From contig NC_092338.1 of assembly GCF_046630445.1 (NCBI RefSeq), positions 151,886,501 through 151,950,500 on the forward strand: a stretch of DNA of 64,000 bases, read 5' to 3'. The position numbers were made by a program, and so were the translations under genes. Position 1 is the first letter of the stretch; each line of letters starts with the position of its first letter. Below are positions 34,785-48,152 of the stretch, in pieces. The notes under the pieces were generated by a model that saw only the letters and a list, made by a program, of their open reading frames with translations, had not been told where the DNA came from and made no database searches. Origin of the DNA: Rutidosis leptorrhynchoides. Taxonomy: Eukaryota > Streptophyta > Magnoliopsida > Asterales > Asteraceae.

Positions 34785-37133
34785 TAACATGCGGTATGTG
34801 CGTAAGTCTTAGCTAAACTTTATTCTCCATTGGAGATAATTCGTAGCAAGCGGGCGGTTTACGTTTATGGTTCCGGTTTGCTCTTAGTAGAGCGTATAAG
34901 TGGTGTGTTGTGCCTTGACTCTATGGTGCGAATCCTTGGGCACTTAGGCATTTTGGTTAGTATCGGGTCGTTAAGCTCGTTTGAGTGAGACCCTTAAGGT
35001 CTCAATTGTATTGTGCATGTTATTGATATGGGTGACGTTCCTAATGGAAGTACCTTATGGTGACTTTGGATTGTCGGGCGAAGGGCGTAAGACTTGGCGT
35101 AACCAAGCATTCCTTAGTATTTGGGAAATGTTTCTACCAAGCCATGGAAATGAGTTTTGGTGTTCGGATGTTAGAGCGTGTTCGCTCTCGTGTTGAAGTT
35201 GATGAACCATGAGGTTCGACGGGTGGGATGAAACCCGAGAAATCGAGTGTTTTGGATCTCGATGTATGTTGGTAAAGGAGTCTACGTGACGCGATATTAG
35301 GTGCCTTTTTATACCTACTAGCGTGGTGTTCGACTCCGATTGTGTTGCGGTTACATTGTACTTAGGGTACCGAAGTGAAACCCTTAGGTACATGAGTGAA
35401 CGGGTGAAATTTGACAAGCTAGAGCAATCGGAGAATTGCAAGTTTTAAGTTTGTGTAATTGTGGTAAACTCTTCGTTCGAAGCGTTTAAGGATAGGTTAA
35501 AATCCTTTGTATGGACAAGGTTTAGTGATGTGAGTATTAAGAGATGCAAGACGGGTGAACCTCGTCTCTCTTTTAGGAGTTACGATAATGCAATTTGGTG
35601 CATTAGTTGTTGGATTAGTGGTCACTCTTTCCGTGAGAGTGAGCAAGTGTTTATCGTCGGAATTTAGTGTTGAAGACGAATTCGTGAGAATTCGAGGACT
35701 ATGACCAATGAGGATATTGGCTGTGTATGTTGATAAGTGGTCGTTCCACAGGATGCTATTATTTCTACGATGTGGTTGCGGCACGAAGTTCTAAGTGGGG
35801 GAGTTTGTACTCTCGCACAAAGGTATTCTAGTGTGGTGATATTTGGACGATGCTCGTAGGGATTCGAAGCTAGTGTTGAGATCTACGTTGGTCGATTGTG
35901 GTAAAAGTACGATTTGGAACAAATTGTACTTGTGGTTTTTGGGTTTAAGTCATCACCGAGGTGGTAATGTGGTAAGTCTCATTGAGAGATAATGGACATG
36001 TTCGACGAGCAAGGTGAAATCCCTCGGTCAAGGGATGTGCGTATCGGATCCTCTTTTAGGGAATTATTGTTTTGTGCCTATGTTTGATATAGGTGGTTCT
36101 TGTTCGATTGTGTGAATGGTTAGTGGTATCCGTTAGGATTCACTATGGCGTAGCAGAGCGGGATGTTATGCCACTCGTTGTTCGAGGCCAAAAAGGGCGT
36201 TGATTGGTGAAGCATGACCTTCGAGGTCCGCTGACTTCATCATGGTATTGTTGATTGGTGAAGCATGACCTTCGGGGTCCGCTGACTTCATCATGGTATT
36301 GTTGATCGGTGAAGCATGACCGTTCGGGGTCCGCTGACTTCATTCGGTGTTGAGTGATCTATCGGTTGTTTTATACACCGATGGTGGGGTCGTAAGGACC
36401 GTGTGGCGTGATCTATCAGTTGTTTTATAAACCGATGGTGGGATCGTGACGACCGTGTTGTGTGATTAGTGATGCGATAGCCGTGTTTCGCTCACATGTT
36501 GTTACGGGTGTGACAATAGTCGATGGTGGACACCTTAGGATTAGCGTTGCCATAGTCGTCTTGGGCGCTTTTGGTTTTAGCCGTTGCTTATGATGGTGCG
36601 GTAGTTGCGTATTGGTCGTATTGCGCACTACAAGGGATGTTAAGTGGTAAGTGTTATCCGTAAGGATTCGCTTTTATTCGGTCTTCTTTGGTTTGATGGT
36701 TGACTTTATTTTGGCTTGTGGTTGTTACTAAAAATGTACTTGGCATAGTACGCTAGAAGTTGATATCTCGGTACGAGATTGGTTGAGTTTTTCCCGATGT
36801 GAGGGATTGAGTTAGTGTTAGTGCTCGGAATTGTGGACTTGATAAATCGCAGGTGACAATTTAGTTGCTAAGGGTAACTCTTTGAGAAGAATTGCCTGAG
36901 GGAATTGGAAGAATACATGGCGATTTTGCGTATTCTAAGTGATTGTTGTAAACTTCGGTTGTTGCGTGTATTGCACGGCTCAAAATGCGTGCAAGTGTGT
37001 GTCTTAGTTAATAGATTAGTCCTTGGGTTAATGAGTAATGTGATGAAAGTCAGATTGAAACGTTTGTTGAGAACTGTAGTGTGTCGTTTTGGATTGATTA
37101 AGTGATTAGGATCACGAGGACGTGATCGAATCT
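34785..37133 (+). other. non-coding internal region of the gag-only element
   Basis: No protein family is recognised in any frame, and frames are short and unsupported. GC content is higher than in the surrounding DNA. Contains the 51 bp tandem array at 36201-36345 and a duplicated block of about 55 bp at 36348-36460 (GTGATCTATC.GTTGTTTTATA units). Confidence 0.6.
36201..36345. repeat. 51 bp tandem repeat, three copies
   Basis: Units begin TGATTGGTGAAGCATGACC at 36201, 36252 and 36303 (the third with one extra base). Confidence 0.9.
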
Positions 37134-37147
37134 AAGTGGGGGAGAGT
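37134..37147 (+). other. polypurine tract of the gag-only element
   Basis: AAGTGGGGGAGAGT lies immediately before the 3' LTR. Confidence 0.85.
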
Positions 37148-39484
37148 TGTAACACCCCGTTTTTCTAAACATAACGCTCGGGGCGTCATTTGAAGTCCAA
37201 GAATGATTATTTAATAGTTTGGATGTAATGCATTGACCACGATTGACTTTGGGATGTTTTAAAAGTGAAATTGGAGTACATCAGGTAAACTGTCGAGTTT
37301 GAGTGCAGTTTGTCGCGTTCTAGTGCGTCGCGTTCCGTGACAAACATGCTTGAAATGAGACAACTTCTGATGGTGATTTCTGTCCACTTTGTCGCGTTTG
37401 AGTGTTGTGTGTCGCGTATTGGTGTCGCGAAACGTGACAAGGTGTCGCGAAACGCGACAAATGTCGCTATAATGACATTATTAACCCATTTTAATGGAAT
37501 CTTTTGAGGGAGTTTTGGTAAATTCACTTATGGCCGGTTCTAGAGCCATAAGACTGATTCAAGGCTCATATTATCCTCATTTTCACTCAAAAACACTTTC
37601 ACCTTCAAACCCTAGAGAGAGAGGAGAGTTTTAGAGAGAGAGAGAACTCCATTTGGAGAAGAAGGAGATTGTTTCGGGTCAAACCTCAAGTGTTAAAGTT
37701 GTTCATCTCGTCAACGGCATCATTTTGGTGGTATTGGTAAGTCTCAACTCCGAATTTCATCTTTGTAATTTGATATTCAAATTTAGGGTTTTGAGCTAGT
37801 TAGTTGTAAAACCCATTTAGGAGGTGAAATGGGTAATTGTAACTAGTTATTGTTGATGTTGGTGGGTTTTGGGTTGGTTAATGATTTAACCATGTTTAAG
37901 GCTTGTATGTAGCTTGTAATCACTAGTATTAGTGATTATAGAAGTGTTGGAACCACTTTGGGTGTATTTTGGTTAACTAATTTTGAAATGGGTCAAATTA
38001 GGGTTAAGGTGTCATATTGGGCAAGATTGGTATTTAACGCCTATGCTTGGGTTTAATTGGTATATTAGGACCATTGTCACTTGTGTTAGTGATTGTTGGT
38101 TAGTTTTGGCGTGCTTTGAGCTTGGAAGTGCAATTTGGGTCGAATTTGCACTAGTTGTCAATTTGGGTTGATTTGTAAATTCACCCTAATTGTGTTGTTG
38201 TATTTGTGAAATGGAATAGGTACGTTCCATCGGCGAGTTGCGGATTATTCGGTGGAATTCATCAAGGCGACAAGGTGAGTGTTAATATCCTATATGCATA
38301 TATATGTGTAGAATGGGTGTGGGTCGGGTGAAGTGATTCTCGGCTATAGAGCTTACTTCACATATAGGTGGATTTGATGGACTTGTGTATGGGTCCAATT
38401 GGCACGGTCGTGTGTTTTGATTGACCACCTTTGGCGAGGTACACGTTTTGTGTGTACATTATCACACGTTTTTGTGATGTGGATGATATAACCCCAATGG
38501 CGAAGGGTTTTGAGGTTGAGAAGTGAGTCGCATGTGGATTCGGATTCACGATGACGCGTGTAGTTTCGGTCATCTTATTGAATTGTGAAAGTGAATCTCG
38601 TGTAGTTCGGATTCACGATGACGCGTGTAGTTCGATCATCTTATTGAGGTAGTAATCTCGTGTGGTTTCAGATTACTAAGGCTCGTGTAGTTCGGCCAAC
38701 CTCGATGTTGTTGTGTTAGTGAAGATAGTAGTCTCGTGTGGATACAGATCTACTAAGGCTCGTGTAGTTCGGCCAATCTTCATTGTGGAAATTGGGTTTC
38801 GGTATTGGGTTAAGGGGTTAACCTTGGACGTTATATATTGTTATATATATATTGTTGTATTGTCGTGATGTAGCTAACCCTCTGGGTGTAACTTCGTGGC
38901 GTTGTTCACATTGTCGTGGGTGAACTTATATTTGTTGATATTATTAACTTGTTGCTTAGTAATCGTATGGTATGCCTAGCTTAGCTTGCCTTTACACTTG
39001 GATGCTCCGGTATGCGGTATTTGATTATTTGTGTGGCGTGTTCATTTTATGCATATATATGTATGTAGTATATTTTCACTCACTAAGCGTTAGCTTACCC
39101 TCTCGTTGTTGATATTTTTATAGGTTCGCATGCTTGGCGGCTCGGGTAAGCTTGGGGATTAGAGATCTTGGCTAGGTTGCTTTAGAAGATCTCGCTTTTG
39201 GACTCGATTAGGATTTGGGTAGCGTAGTCCCAAATCACCATGCTCGGTTTTGTGTAAACGTAACTAGTCGGGTCATAATGATTACAACCGGATTACGATT
39301 TAATTAATGAACCATTATATTAGGGAGTTTAAATTATTGATGTATGTTATAAGTTCATTGAACTTACTTTGGTAACAAATATGTTTTGGAATTAGTGTAA
39401 TGGGACCTAAAGTATTACTTATTTAACGCGTATTAAAAGGAAAAATTTTTATGGGCCGGTTTTAATACGGGTTGGGTTGTTTCA
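37148..39484 (+). repeat. 3' LTR of the gag-only element
   Basis: 2337 bp, uninterrupted, and matches the two halves of the 5' LTR. Small frames found in both LTRs (18586-18783/37310-37507 and 19257-19445/37983-38171) reflect recent LTR identity, not gene conservation. Confidence 0.93.
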
Positions 39485-39489
39485 CTATT

Positions 39490-40216
39490 TTTCTTGTCAT
39501 AAAATCCTACATTACAACCATTTATTGTGACATGTATTTCAAATACATTTGTAACGTAATTAATCCCGTAAAAAGAACTCATATTTGAATAGTGATAATA
39601 ATAATATAATATAATATAATAATAATAATTATAATTACAACTATAATTATAATAATAAATAATAATAATAAAGTTTTCTTAACAATTAAGTATTATATTT
39701 TTTATAATACCTATTAGTAATAACAAATGACTCCTAAACTTTTAAAAAAAATTAAAATACAATTATGATATAAAGATTATACAATATGATTCAAAGTTTG
39801 TATGTATGCTCATGAAATGTTTGTAAAAGATTGTATAATGTGTTTTAAAATTTGTACATATAGTAATAGGGTATTTTATAATAAGGTTATATATAATGGT
39901 TCAAATAATTTATGATTATGATTATGAAGTGTTTACCCTAAAGTTATGACGTAAAGAGTGTTTTACACACACAATCATGTAATATTAGTAATATTTAATA
40001 ATATATTATAAATTATAAATTACGTAGTACTTTTTATATGTTATGGATGGATGACACCTAAAGAGATGTAGCTGGGCCCAAGTCTTTTCAACATATGCCT
40101 ACTATATTTGACCAAATAGTGAATCATTTTATGTAGTAGGTAAACGAAGGTTAAAACGACGTCAAATATTATACAAAAACGACAATTCAAGCCTTTTGTT
40201 GGTATATAATAGAATA

Positions 40217-40220
<4 letters not shown>
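39490..40220. other. AT-rich flank, probable Helitron body
   Basis: No gene is seen. 39530-39660 matches 9895-10010. Ends with TATATAATAGA near 40204-40213, the candidate Helitron 5' end on the minus strand. Confidence 0.4.

Positions 40221-40265
<45 letters not shown>
40221..40265. repeat. (AT)n microsatellite, left flank of copia copy 2
   Basis: The copia element begins directly at its right end, and another AT tract follows the element at 46635. Confidence 0.9.
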
Positions 40266-40269
<4 letters not shown>

Positions 40270-40503
40270 ATAATTCAGTAGGCTTATAACTACCTTTAAT
40301 GGTTATAAGAACAAAGAGAGAAAAAGAGAGAAGAAGGAGAGAAGAAATATTGATATTGATATTTCAAGAGAAATGGTGCACCTTAAATGGTTACCATACA
40401 TGTCTATTTATAGTATAAAATATTACTATGCAAGAAATATAATAATAATAAAATTAACATCCAATCTAGATATTTTATAACACAATCTAGATATTTTATA
40501 ACA
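40266..40503 (-). repeat. 3' LTR of copia copy 2
   Basis: Minus-strand start TGTTATAAAATATCTAG, end CTGAATTATAACA. Contains a TATA-like CTATAAATAG at about 40414-40423, minus strand. Confidence 0.92.
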
Positions 40504-40699
40504 CTCCCCCTTGGATGACAATTTTATTAGAGAATAACTAGTACTGCCTCGTTAAAAACCTTGCTAAAGAAAACTCATTGGGATAAAACTTTAGCTAAGG
40601 GAAAAAGAGTGCAGCATAAAGTTGACTCCCCCTCAAGTAGGCAACGCCTGAGTTGTTACATCTTCTGAACATGCCTCATGCCAATATTATGAACGTGTG

Positions 40700-43640
40700 T
40701 TCTGAAAATAGCAGTTAGCAGTGCTTTGGTATAAAAATCAGCAGAGTTGTTGATTGAACGTATCTCATTTTAATCTGGTTGTCTTTTACGATATCTTGAG
40801 TATATGAGAAAAATCTGAGGTTTTCATCTGAAACTGTATCATCTAAATCTTTTATGTACATGTTTGGCCCTCGTGATTTGTCTACAGTCTCCTTCATGGT
40901 TTGTTCAAACCGTTGTTTCAGTTCCTATTCCCTTTCAGTCTTTTTCTGAGCCTTACCAATATACCATTCTTTTCCATCAAACTTATGACCGTTAAGACCG
41001 TTTATAGCTTTAGCGCCTCGTCAGCATTTATGTTTTGTTCTGTCATTTTTGATACTCTTCTTTCATTTGTATTATGTAAGCTGTATTATCTTCATAGATA
41101 GTTGTTACGCTTTTATAGCGTTCTAGTCCACAAGAATCAATAATGATTTGTATCATTGATCTTAACTAAAATCATTCCCGAGTAGCTTCATGTAATGCAA
41201 TCACTTCGGCATGATTTGATGATGTTGCAACAAGTGTTTGTTTTGAGAACGTCATGATATTGCGGTGCCTCCATTTAGGAATACATATCCAGTTTGAGAT
41301 TTAGCTTTATGTAGATCGGATAAATAATCTGCATCTGTATAACCAAACAAATCTTGTTTCGAGTTGTTAGAATAAAATAATTATAAATCAGTAGTTCCCC
41401 GAAGGTATCAAACTATTTGTTTGATCCCATTCCAATGTCTTTTGGTAGGGGCTGAGCTGAACCTTGTCAACAAATTAACTGCAAAAGAAATGTCAGATCT
41501 TGTATAATCTATAAGATACATAAGAACCTCAATTGCACTAAAATATAGAACTTCCGATCTGTTAAAATTTTCATGATCTTCGCAGGGATGAAATAGATCA
41601 GTGTCAATATTGAGTGATCTAACAACAATGAGTTTGTTTTTAAAAAAAATGTTTTAAAATCTTTTCGGTATAAGTTGTTTGATGTACAAGTAAACCATTA
41701 GCCATATGCTCAATTTGCAATCCAAGGTAATACTTGGTTTTTTCAAGATCTTTCATTTCAAAATAATTCTTTAGAAGTTGAATGATTTCATAGATCTCTT
41801 TATTTGTTCATATGATGTTAAGAACATTGACATAAACAACTACGATCTCATATCCGAACATTGTTTTTATAAAACATACGTGCAAAATAAGTTTATATTT
41901 ATACCCTTTTTTTTTATCAAGTAGTCATTTAATCGGTTATACCACATACGTCCCGTTTGTATAAACCCACTTAGAAATCTTTGTGATTTAATGGAATATA
42001 TTCCCTTGGATTTTACATTAGATGCTTATGATACCTTAACCCTTTAGGTATATTCATATATATCACTATTAAGTGATCCATACAGATAAGTAGTAACAAC
42101 ATTCATGAGATGCATTTAAATAACTACCAGGTTGATTAAGTATCTAATAAGTAATTGTATCCATTACAGGAGGATAATTTTTCCTCCTAATTCATTTCTG
42201 GTCTTTGTGGGAAATATTGAGTTACAAGTCTAGTTTTGCCTTGTAACTTCATTTGCACATTTCTTTTCGGATAAAAATTCATTTGTATCCCATACGTTTC
42301 ACATCTTTAAAAGTGATAACGATTGATCCGAAAACTTTTCTTTTATCGAGCGATTCTAATTCAGCTCTTATTGCTCCTTTCCATTGAGCTCAATCATGTC
42401 CATTTTGTATATTCAATGACAGATTTTAGTTCCAGATCATCATCTTTATTCATGATGTCATTGTAACATTATATGAAAATATCTCATAGAGATTTTAGTT
42501 TCATTTCGGTTCCATAATATTGCATAATTTATCGCAATTTTAGTATTTACATTTATCAATATCCTCTGCAGAATGAATATTGATTTGTGGTTCTTCTTGA
42601 ACACTTTCTCTTACCTCATTATCAGCTGATTTTCTTTTTCGAGGATTTTTATCTTCGGAACCAATTGATCTTCCACGTTTGATGCGTGGCAAAGACTCAA
42701 CAGTGACATTATTGCTAGCTTTTGGAATTTCAGTTCGAGCTGGAGCATTTATCGCTGGTATATATGATTTAGTCACTTTTTTATATCTGTAAATACATAA
42801 AGTAATTAATTTGCAAGTTCTTGCATATGCATTATTTTTGAACTTTCGTTTAACATTCTTTTGTGCGAGTTCAATATACCTTAATTGATGTTCACATCAT
42901 GAAGCATCATTTTATTTTTTATTTTTATTTCTCCCCCTAATCTAGGGAACAATGTTTTATTAAAATGACAATCAGCAAAACGTGCTGTAAAAACATCACC
43001 CATCATGGGTTCAATATATCTTATGATTGAAGATGTTTTATATCCAAAATATATTATTATCTTTCTTTGAAGAACCATTTTATTGTGTTGTGGTGATACA
43101 ATTGGAACATACACTGCACAAACAATGTTTTAAGGTAGAAAATATTTGGCTCTTGGCCAAAATCAAGTATTAAGTGAAAATATTTACGACTTCCACATGG
43201 TATAATGCGAATTAATGTCGTAGCATGTAAATTTACATGTCCACATATAAATATTGAGAGATTTGTACTCATTATCAATTGTCTAGTTATTAGCTGTAAG
43301 CGTTTATCTATTGATTCAGCTAAACCAATTTTGTGTATGCACATGAGCAACTGGATGTTCAACAACAATCCCTATAGATATATAATGATCATTAAATGCT
43401 TGAGATGTTAACTCACCAGCATTATCAAGTCTCATCCTTTTAATGGTGTAATCAGAATAATGTGTTCTCAATTTAATAATTTGTGCAAGAAACTTTGCAA
43501 ATGCCATATTACGGCTTGATAACATACAAATATGAGACCATCCGCTAGATGCGTCTATTAGAACCATGAAATATCAAAATGGTTCACATGATGGATGAAT
43601 TGGTTCATATATCTTACCTTGAATTCTTTCAAGAAACATT
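40700..43640 (-). pseudogene. decayed copia pol
   Basis: Fragments on the minus strand match the pol of 12340-17766: RNase H (near 40750 and 41050-41500), the reverse transcriptase region (about 42000-42450), the proline/lysine-rich linker (42540-42776, RIKRGRSIGSEDKNPRKRK) and the integrase core (about 43100-43600, VRLDNAGE-type). It is broken in many places. Confidence 0.85.
40805..41045 (-). pseudogene. poly(A)-binding protein gene fragment inside RNase H
   Basis: Between RNase H sequence on both sides (TIYEDNTAY...QMKEEY before it, RFFSYTQDIVKDN after it) lies about 235 bp that reads as plant PABP: NADEALK, GKEWYIGKAQKKTERE, RFEQTMKE and NMYIKDLDDTVSDEN. In PABP this is the end of RRM3, the linker and the first strand of RRM4. 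It is absent from the same place in the related copia copy. No intron is evident. Captured host DNA in the sense of the element. Confidence 0.85.
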
Positions 43641-43649
43641 TGTGATTCT

Positions 43650-43930
43650 TTTTCACAATATACTTTTCATTAATCACCATATGTGCTTTCCATTAATCAC
43701 CATATGTGTTTTTTTTTTTTTTTTTATAAATCACCATATGTGTTTTTTTTATCATATATCCTTTTCACCATATACGCTTTTAATCATATGCGCTGTGTTT
43801 TTCACCATATGCGCTTTTAATCATATGCGATTTTCATCATATGCGTTGTGCTTTTCATCATATTCGCTTTTTATCATATGCGCTTATCATATGCGATGCG
43901 CTTTTTATCATATGCGCTTTTTTATGCGAA
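43650..43930. repeat. degenerate tandem array with CATATGCGC core
   Basis: Fifteen or more copies of a 15-22 bp unit (ATCATATGCGCTTTT and variants; ATCACCATATGTGTTTT at the low end) lie in the copia element next to the pre-integrase part. CATATG is itself palindromic. It looks like recent local amplification. Confidence 0.85.
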
Positions 43931-43934
43931 TAGT

Positions 43935-43999
43935 AAATTAATTAATTTCGTTTTACTATTCATATGAATTAATTTAGATTTACTATTTTGTTAATTGAG

Positions 44000-44059
<60 letters not shown>

Positions 44060-45890
44060 TACTTGTGACTCCGAAGGCTCAAATGAATTTGACCATATAG
44101 TTATACGTTGTACCTTGCACATTAATTTTCAGTAGAAGCTTTAGATGCATATTATTTTCAGTAGAAGCTTTAGATGCACCTTTTTTTTTAATCACCAAAT
44201 ACCACAAACACTTTGTTTGCGTTTGTTCATAGTCATCAATGAAAACCATTTTCTTTAATTTTATTTTATACAATAAAATTAACGCATCATTATTCTTTTC
44301 AAAAACAATAATCTATTGTTATTGTTCACTTGTGCCATGTTTAACAACAAAAGTCAACAACCTCTGTCTTGTTTGTTGTGGCAACCAAAAACAACCTTTG
44401 CTTTTGTTACCGAGAATCCAAGACCAAAAAACAATTAATTTTTAATTAATCTTTTATCAAAACCATAAATGATTTTATTGATCTACGTTGATATGGCCAT
44501 AAAGAATTGACGGCTGACCTACTTTTGTAAGTGTATTTCGGCTATCATCCCGAAAACGCACAACGACCCTTTTTTTTTTTTTTTTATGAACTATTTGTTT
44601 CATATCTAGCTTAGGCAATTATTGTGAACATTTGGTCCCTATAAGAGCATTTATTTTTTAGACTTTTAGTTGATTTGTACTTGTCACAATTAGGGATAGC
44701 ACCCGCGGGTCGTGGATGCGGATCCATTGGATCCATCACCCGTACCCGCGAATTTTTTTTAAGAGACATCCAATTGAACCCTTGTTCGTTGAAACAATTT
44801 GACTATATTTTTACTCCCCATTATTAAACGGGCCATTTTGATGCACACTCTTAAAAAAATAATTTGTTTTTTAAGTTTTATTATTCAACCTCCTTTTTTC
44901 AACGGTCACGTTTTTAACAAAACATTTGACAAGTTTGGAAAAAAGTTTTTTATTGATTATCATCAAAAGTTTTCTATTGTCACTCTACTGGATGGAATTA
45001 TGGCATACAACCAAAATTGCAACCCAACACTACATAAGAACAAAAAGGTTGTTTTTAATTAACATATGTATATGTGTTAAACTCGGAATAATAATAACTT
45101 ATTTTAAAAAATTAACATAAGACATGTTGAAACATTTTTGTCACATTTAGCTCATCAAGTCTAATACTTATCATTGATAGATTTTATCACGTCTAGGAGA
45201 TGTTTACTTTTTTCTTGTATTAAGTCCTACTTTCATTTACCTTTGTTTGGAAAAAAGTTTTTTTTTTACTTTGCTTTCCCCCTTTCTGTAAAACTCATTT
45301 AAACACTTTCTTTGTTTTTTTTTTTTTAAAAAAACTTTCTTTTTTTTACGTTACCCGTAAATTATAAATATATAAAAAAAAAATTTTTGTTTAAATTTTT
45401 TTTCTAGTTTTTAAAAGGCCACTTGACCAATTTTTTAATTCTTTCACAACACCTGATATCGTGATCGTGACCTTTCACCAAAGCAAGAGATATTCTTGAT
45501 AAACTAAACACGGACTCGTGTTTGAAATTGTCGGCCACAAAAAAATTCATTTGATAAAAGTATATATATTTTTTTTTAGTTATAGAAGGAGACCACTTCA
45601 TTTTCAATACTTCATTTTTGACAAAAAACTATTCCATTTTACCATCCCTTTTTTTTTTTACTTTAACTTTTAAGATATACTTTTAATAAAAATACAAACT
45701 ACTTTTTCTTATTTTAACTTTTAAGATTTACTTTTAATAAAAATACAAACTATTTTTTTATTTTAACTTTTAAAATTATAAATTTAAGAATAAACATTAG
45801 TATGCATGAAATAAATAATGATTAATTGCATAAGTAATCATAAATGTTAGATAACATATAAAGACCCCGTCGTATTCGTATTGATCGGAA
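43935..45890. other. unrelated DNA inside copia copy 2
   Basis: No gag and no other gene is recognised where gag is expected. Holds (AT)n at 44001-44052, a short duplication TTTTCAGTAGAAGCTTTAGATGCA (44127-44175), CCCGCGGGT and ACCCGTACCCGCGAA words near 44702-44755, many homopolymer runs, and a tandem block of about 65 bp at 45650-45780. Confidence 0.55.
44001..44052. repeat. (AT)n microsatellite
   Basis: About 26 units. Confidence 0.95.
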
Positions 45891-45898
45891 TTAATCTC

Positions 45899-45975
45899 GA
45901 CCCATGGTACCGTGTTGTCAAATGACGTGTTGCGTACATAAAGTACCGTGTTGTCAAATGACGTGTTGCGTACAA
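45899..45975. repeat. duplicated unit with GTACCGTGTTGTCAAATGAC
   Basis: Two copies of a unit of about 36-38 bp (GTACCGTGTTGTCAAATGACGTGTTGCGTACA type). GTAC ends give it partial self-complementarity. Confidence 0.85.
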
Positions 45976-45990
45976 TCATGAGGTCTTATT

Positions 45991-46280
45991 AACATAAATA
46001 TAAATGTTAGTGAAGTTAATAAGAGTTAGATTACAGAAAATATAATTCAGGTGGTATAACCGACCATATATAACTTAAATAACATAAATATAAATGTTAG
46101 TGAAGTTAGTAAAAGTTAGATTACAGAAATATAATTCAGGTGGTATAACCGACCATATATAACTTAAATAACATAAATATAAATGTTAGTGAAGTTAGTA
46201 AAAGTTAGATTACAGAAATATAATTCAGGTGGTATAACCGACCATATATAACTTAAATAACATAAATATAAATGTTAGTA
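45991..46280 (-). repeat. 89 bp tandem repeats in copia leader
   Basis: Three full units (45991-46080, 46081-46169, 46170-46258) and a partial fourth. Each contains, on the minus strand, TGGTCGGTTATACCACCTGAA, the same word as in the leader of the 12340 copy. Confidence 0.93.
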
Positions 46281-46396
46281 GTCCAAAATTTGATATATTC
46301 GAGTCTGAAAATTATTAATAATTTCATACCTTGATTAGTGATTCGTGATCGTTTGAGATATCTTTTAATTACACTAAGCTTTTCGTGCTGATAACG

Positions 46397-47334
<938 letters not shown>

Positions 47335-47344
47335 CTAGATTTAT

Positions 47345-47367
47345 GAGCCCGTGCGTTGCACGGGTAC
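47345..47367 (-). other. Helitron 3' terminal hairpin
   Basis: Seven G/C-rich base pairs with a three-base loop, 10 nt before CTAG, as the family's termination signal requires. Confidence 0.85.
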
Positions 47368-47600
47368 TCATCCGTTAATATATCGTTTATATATCGTAGT
47401 ATAAATGAGATACGGATTACTGAAACATGTAAAAAAGCAAGACACAATTCAAGCAACAGTTCACCATTATATCACCATTATATCCTACAAATAATATAAA
47501 AAAAAAACCAACCGAACTGAAATAATACATTTTACATCAAGATAAGAACCTTGTAGCGCTGACCAACATTTAATCAAACACCTAGTCGAGCGCTTGAACA

Positions 47601-47783
47601 GGGGCGTAACTTGAACCCGACCACAGATGGGGCGAATGTAAAAACTTATTAAATTTTTCATTATAGCTGGGGCAAACACTAATAAAAACCTTATTTTTTA
47701 GTAAAAAAAAATTTTTTAGTATACATTTTTTAAAAAAAAAATCCAGCTGCCCCGACCTGCCTCCACTATCCTCCGCCACTAAT
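47601..47783. mobile_element. possible small MITE within the Helitron
   Basis: Ends CAGGGGCGTAACTTG and (inverted) TAGTGGCGGAGGATAG resemble the imperfect terminal repeats of widespread plant hAT-type MITEs. No clear target duplication is seen. Confidence 0.35.
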
Positions 47784-47947
47784 CTGTCAATATCTTCAGA
47801 AACATCCACATGCTTTATTATAGGCTATAAATAGAAAATACTATACTTACTATAGTATCTGATATAAATACACAAATGAGATGTGAAATAAGCATCAAAC
47901 ATTAGGTATAATTGAATACTCATGGATCATAAACTTCGGTTCACACA

Positions 47948-48152
47948 ACTTAGTCCCTTACCCTCAGGTGGATTTTTTAAAATTAGATGACAAATGACCC
48001 TATAACCCATAGACCATTTCTTATACATCTAGTGGCTAATAGTTTTTGACTTGCACTTCGAATCACAAACAAAGACATATTTCAAATTTGTCCACTAACT
48101 TGGTCCCTTACCCTCAGGTGGATTTTTTAAAATTAGATGACAAATGACATCA
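47948..48152. repeat. direct duplication of about 50 bp
   Basis: GTCCCTTACCCTCAGGTGG and the following TTTTTTAAAATTAGATGACAAATGA occur at about 47952-47998 and 48108-48148, 156 bp apart, just downstream of the reticulon fragment. Confidence 0.85.

Noticed and set aside
35055-35784. Frames of 70-128 codons in the gag-only element's 3' internal part
   Set aside because: They overlap on opposite strands, lack motifs and are better explained by the higher GC content.
36201-36345. CRISPR-like look of regularly spaced repeats
   Set aside because: The units are contiguous tandem repeats without variable spacers, and this is a plant genome.
47485-47809. Overlapping minus-strand frames (47485-47679 and 47582-47809)
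   Set aside because: They span a probable MITE with homopolymer runs and have no recognisable protein features.
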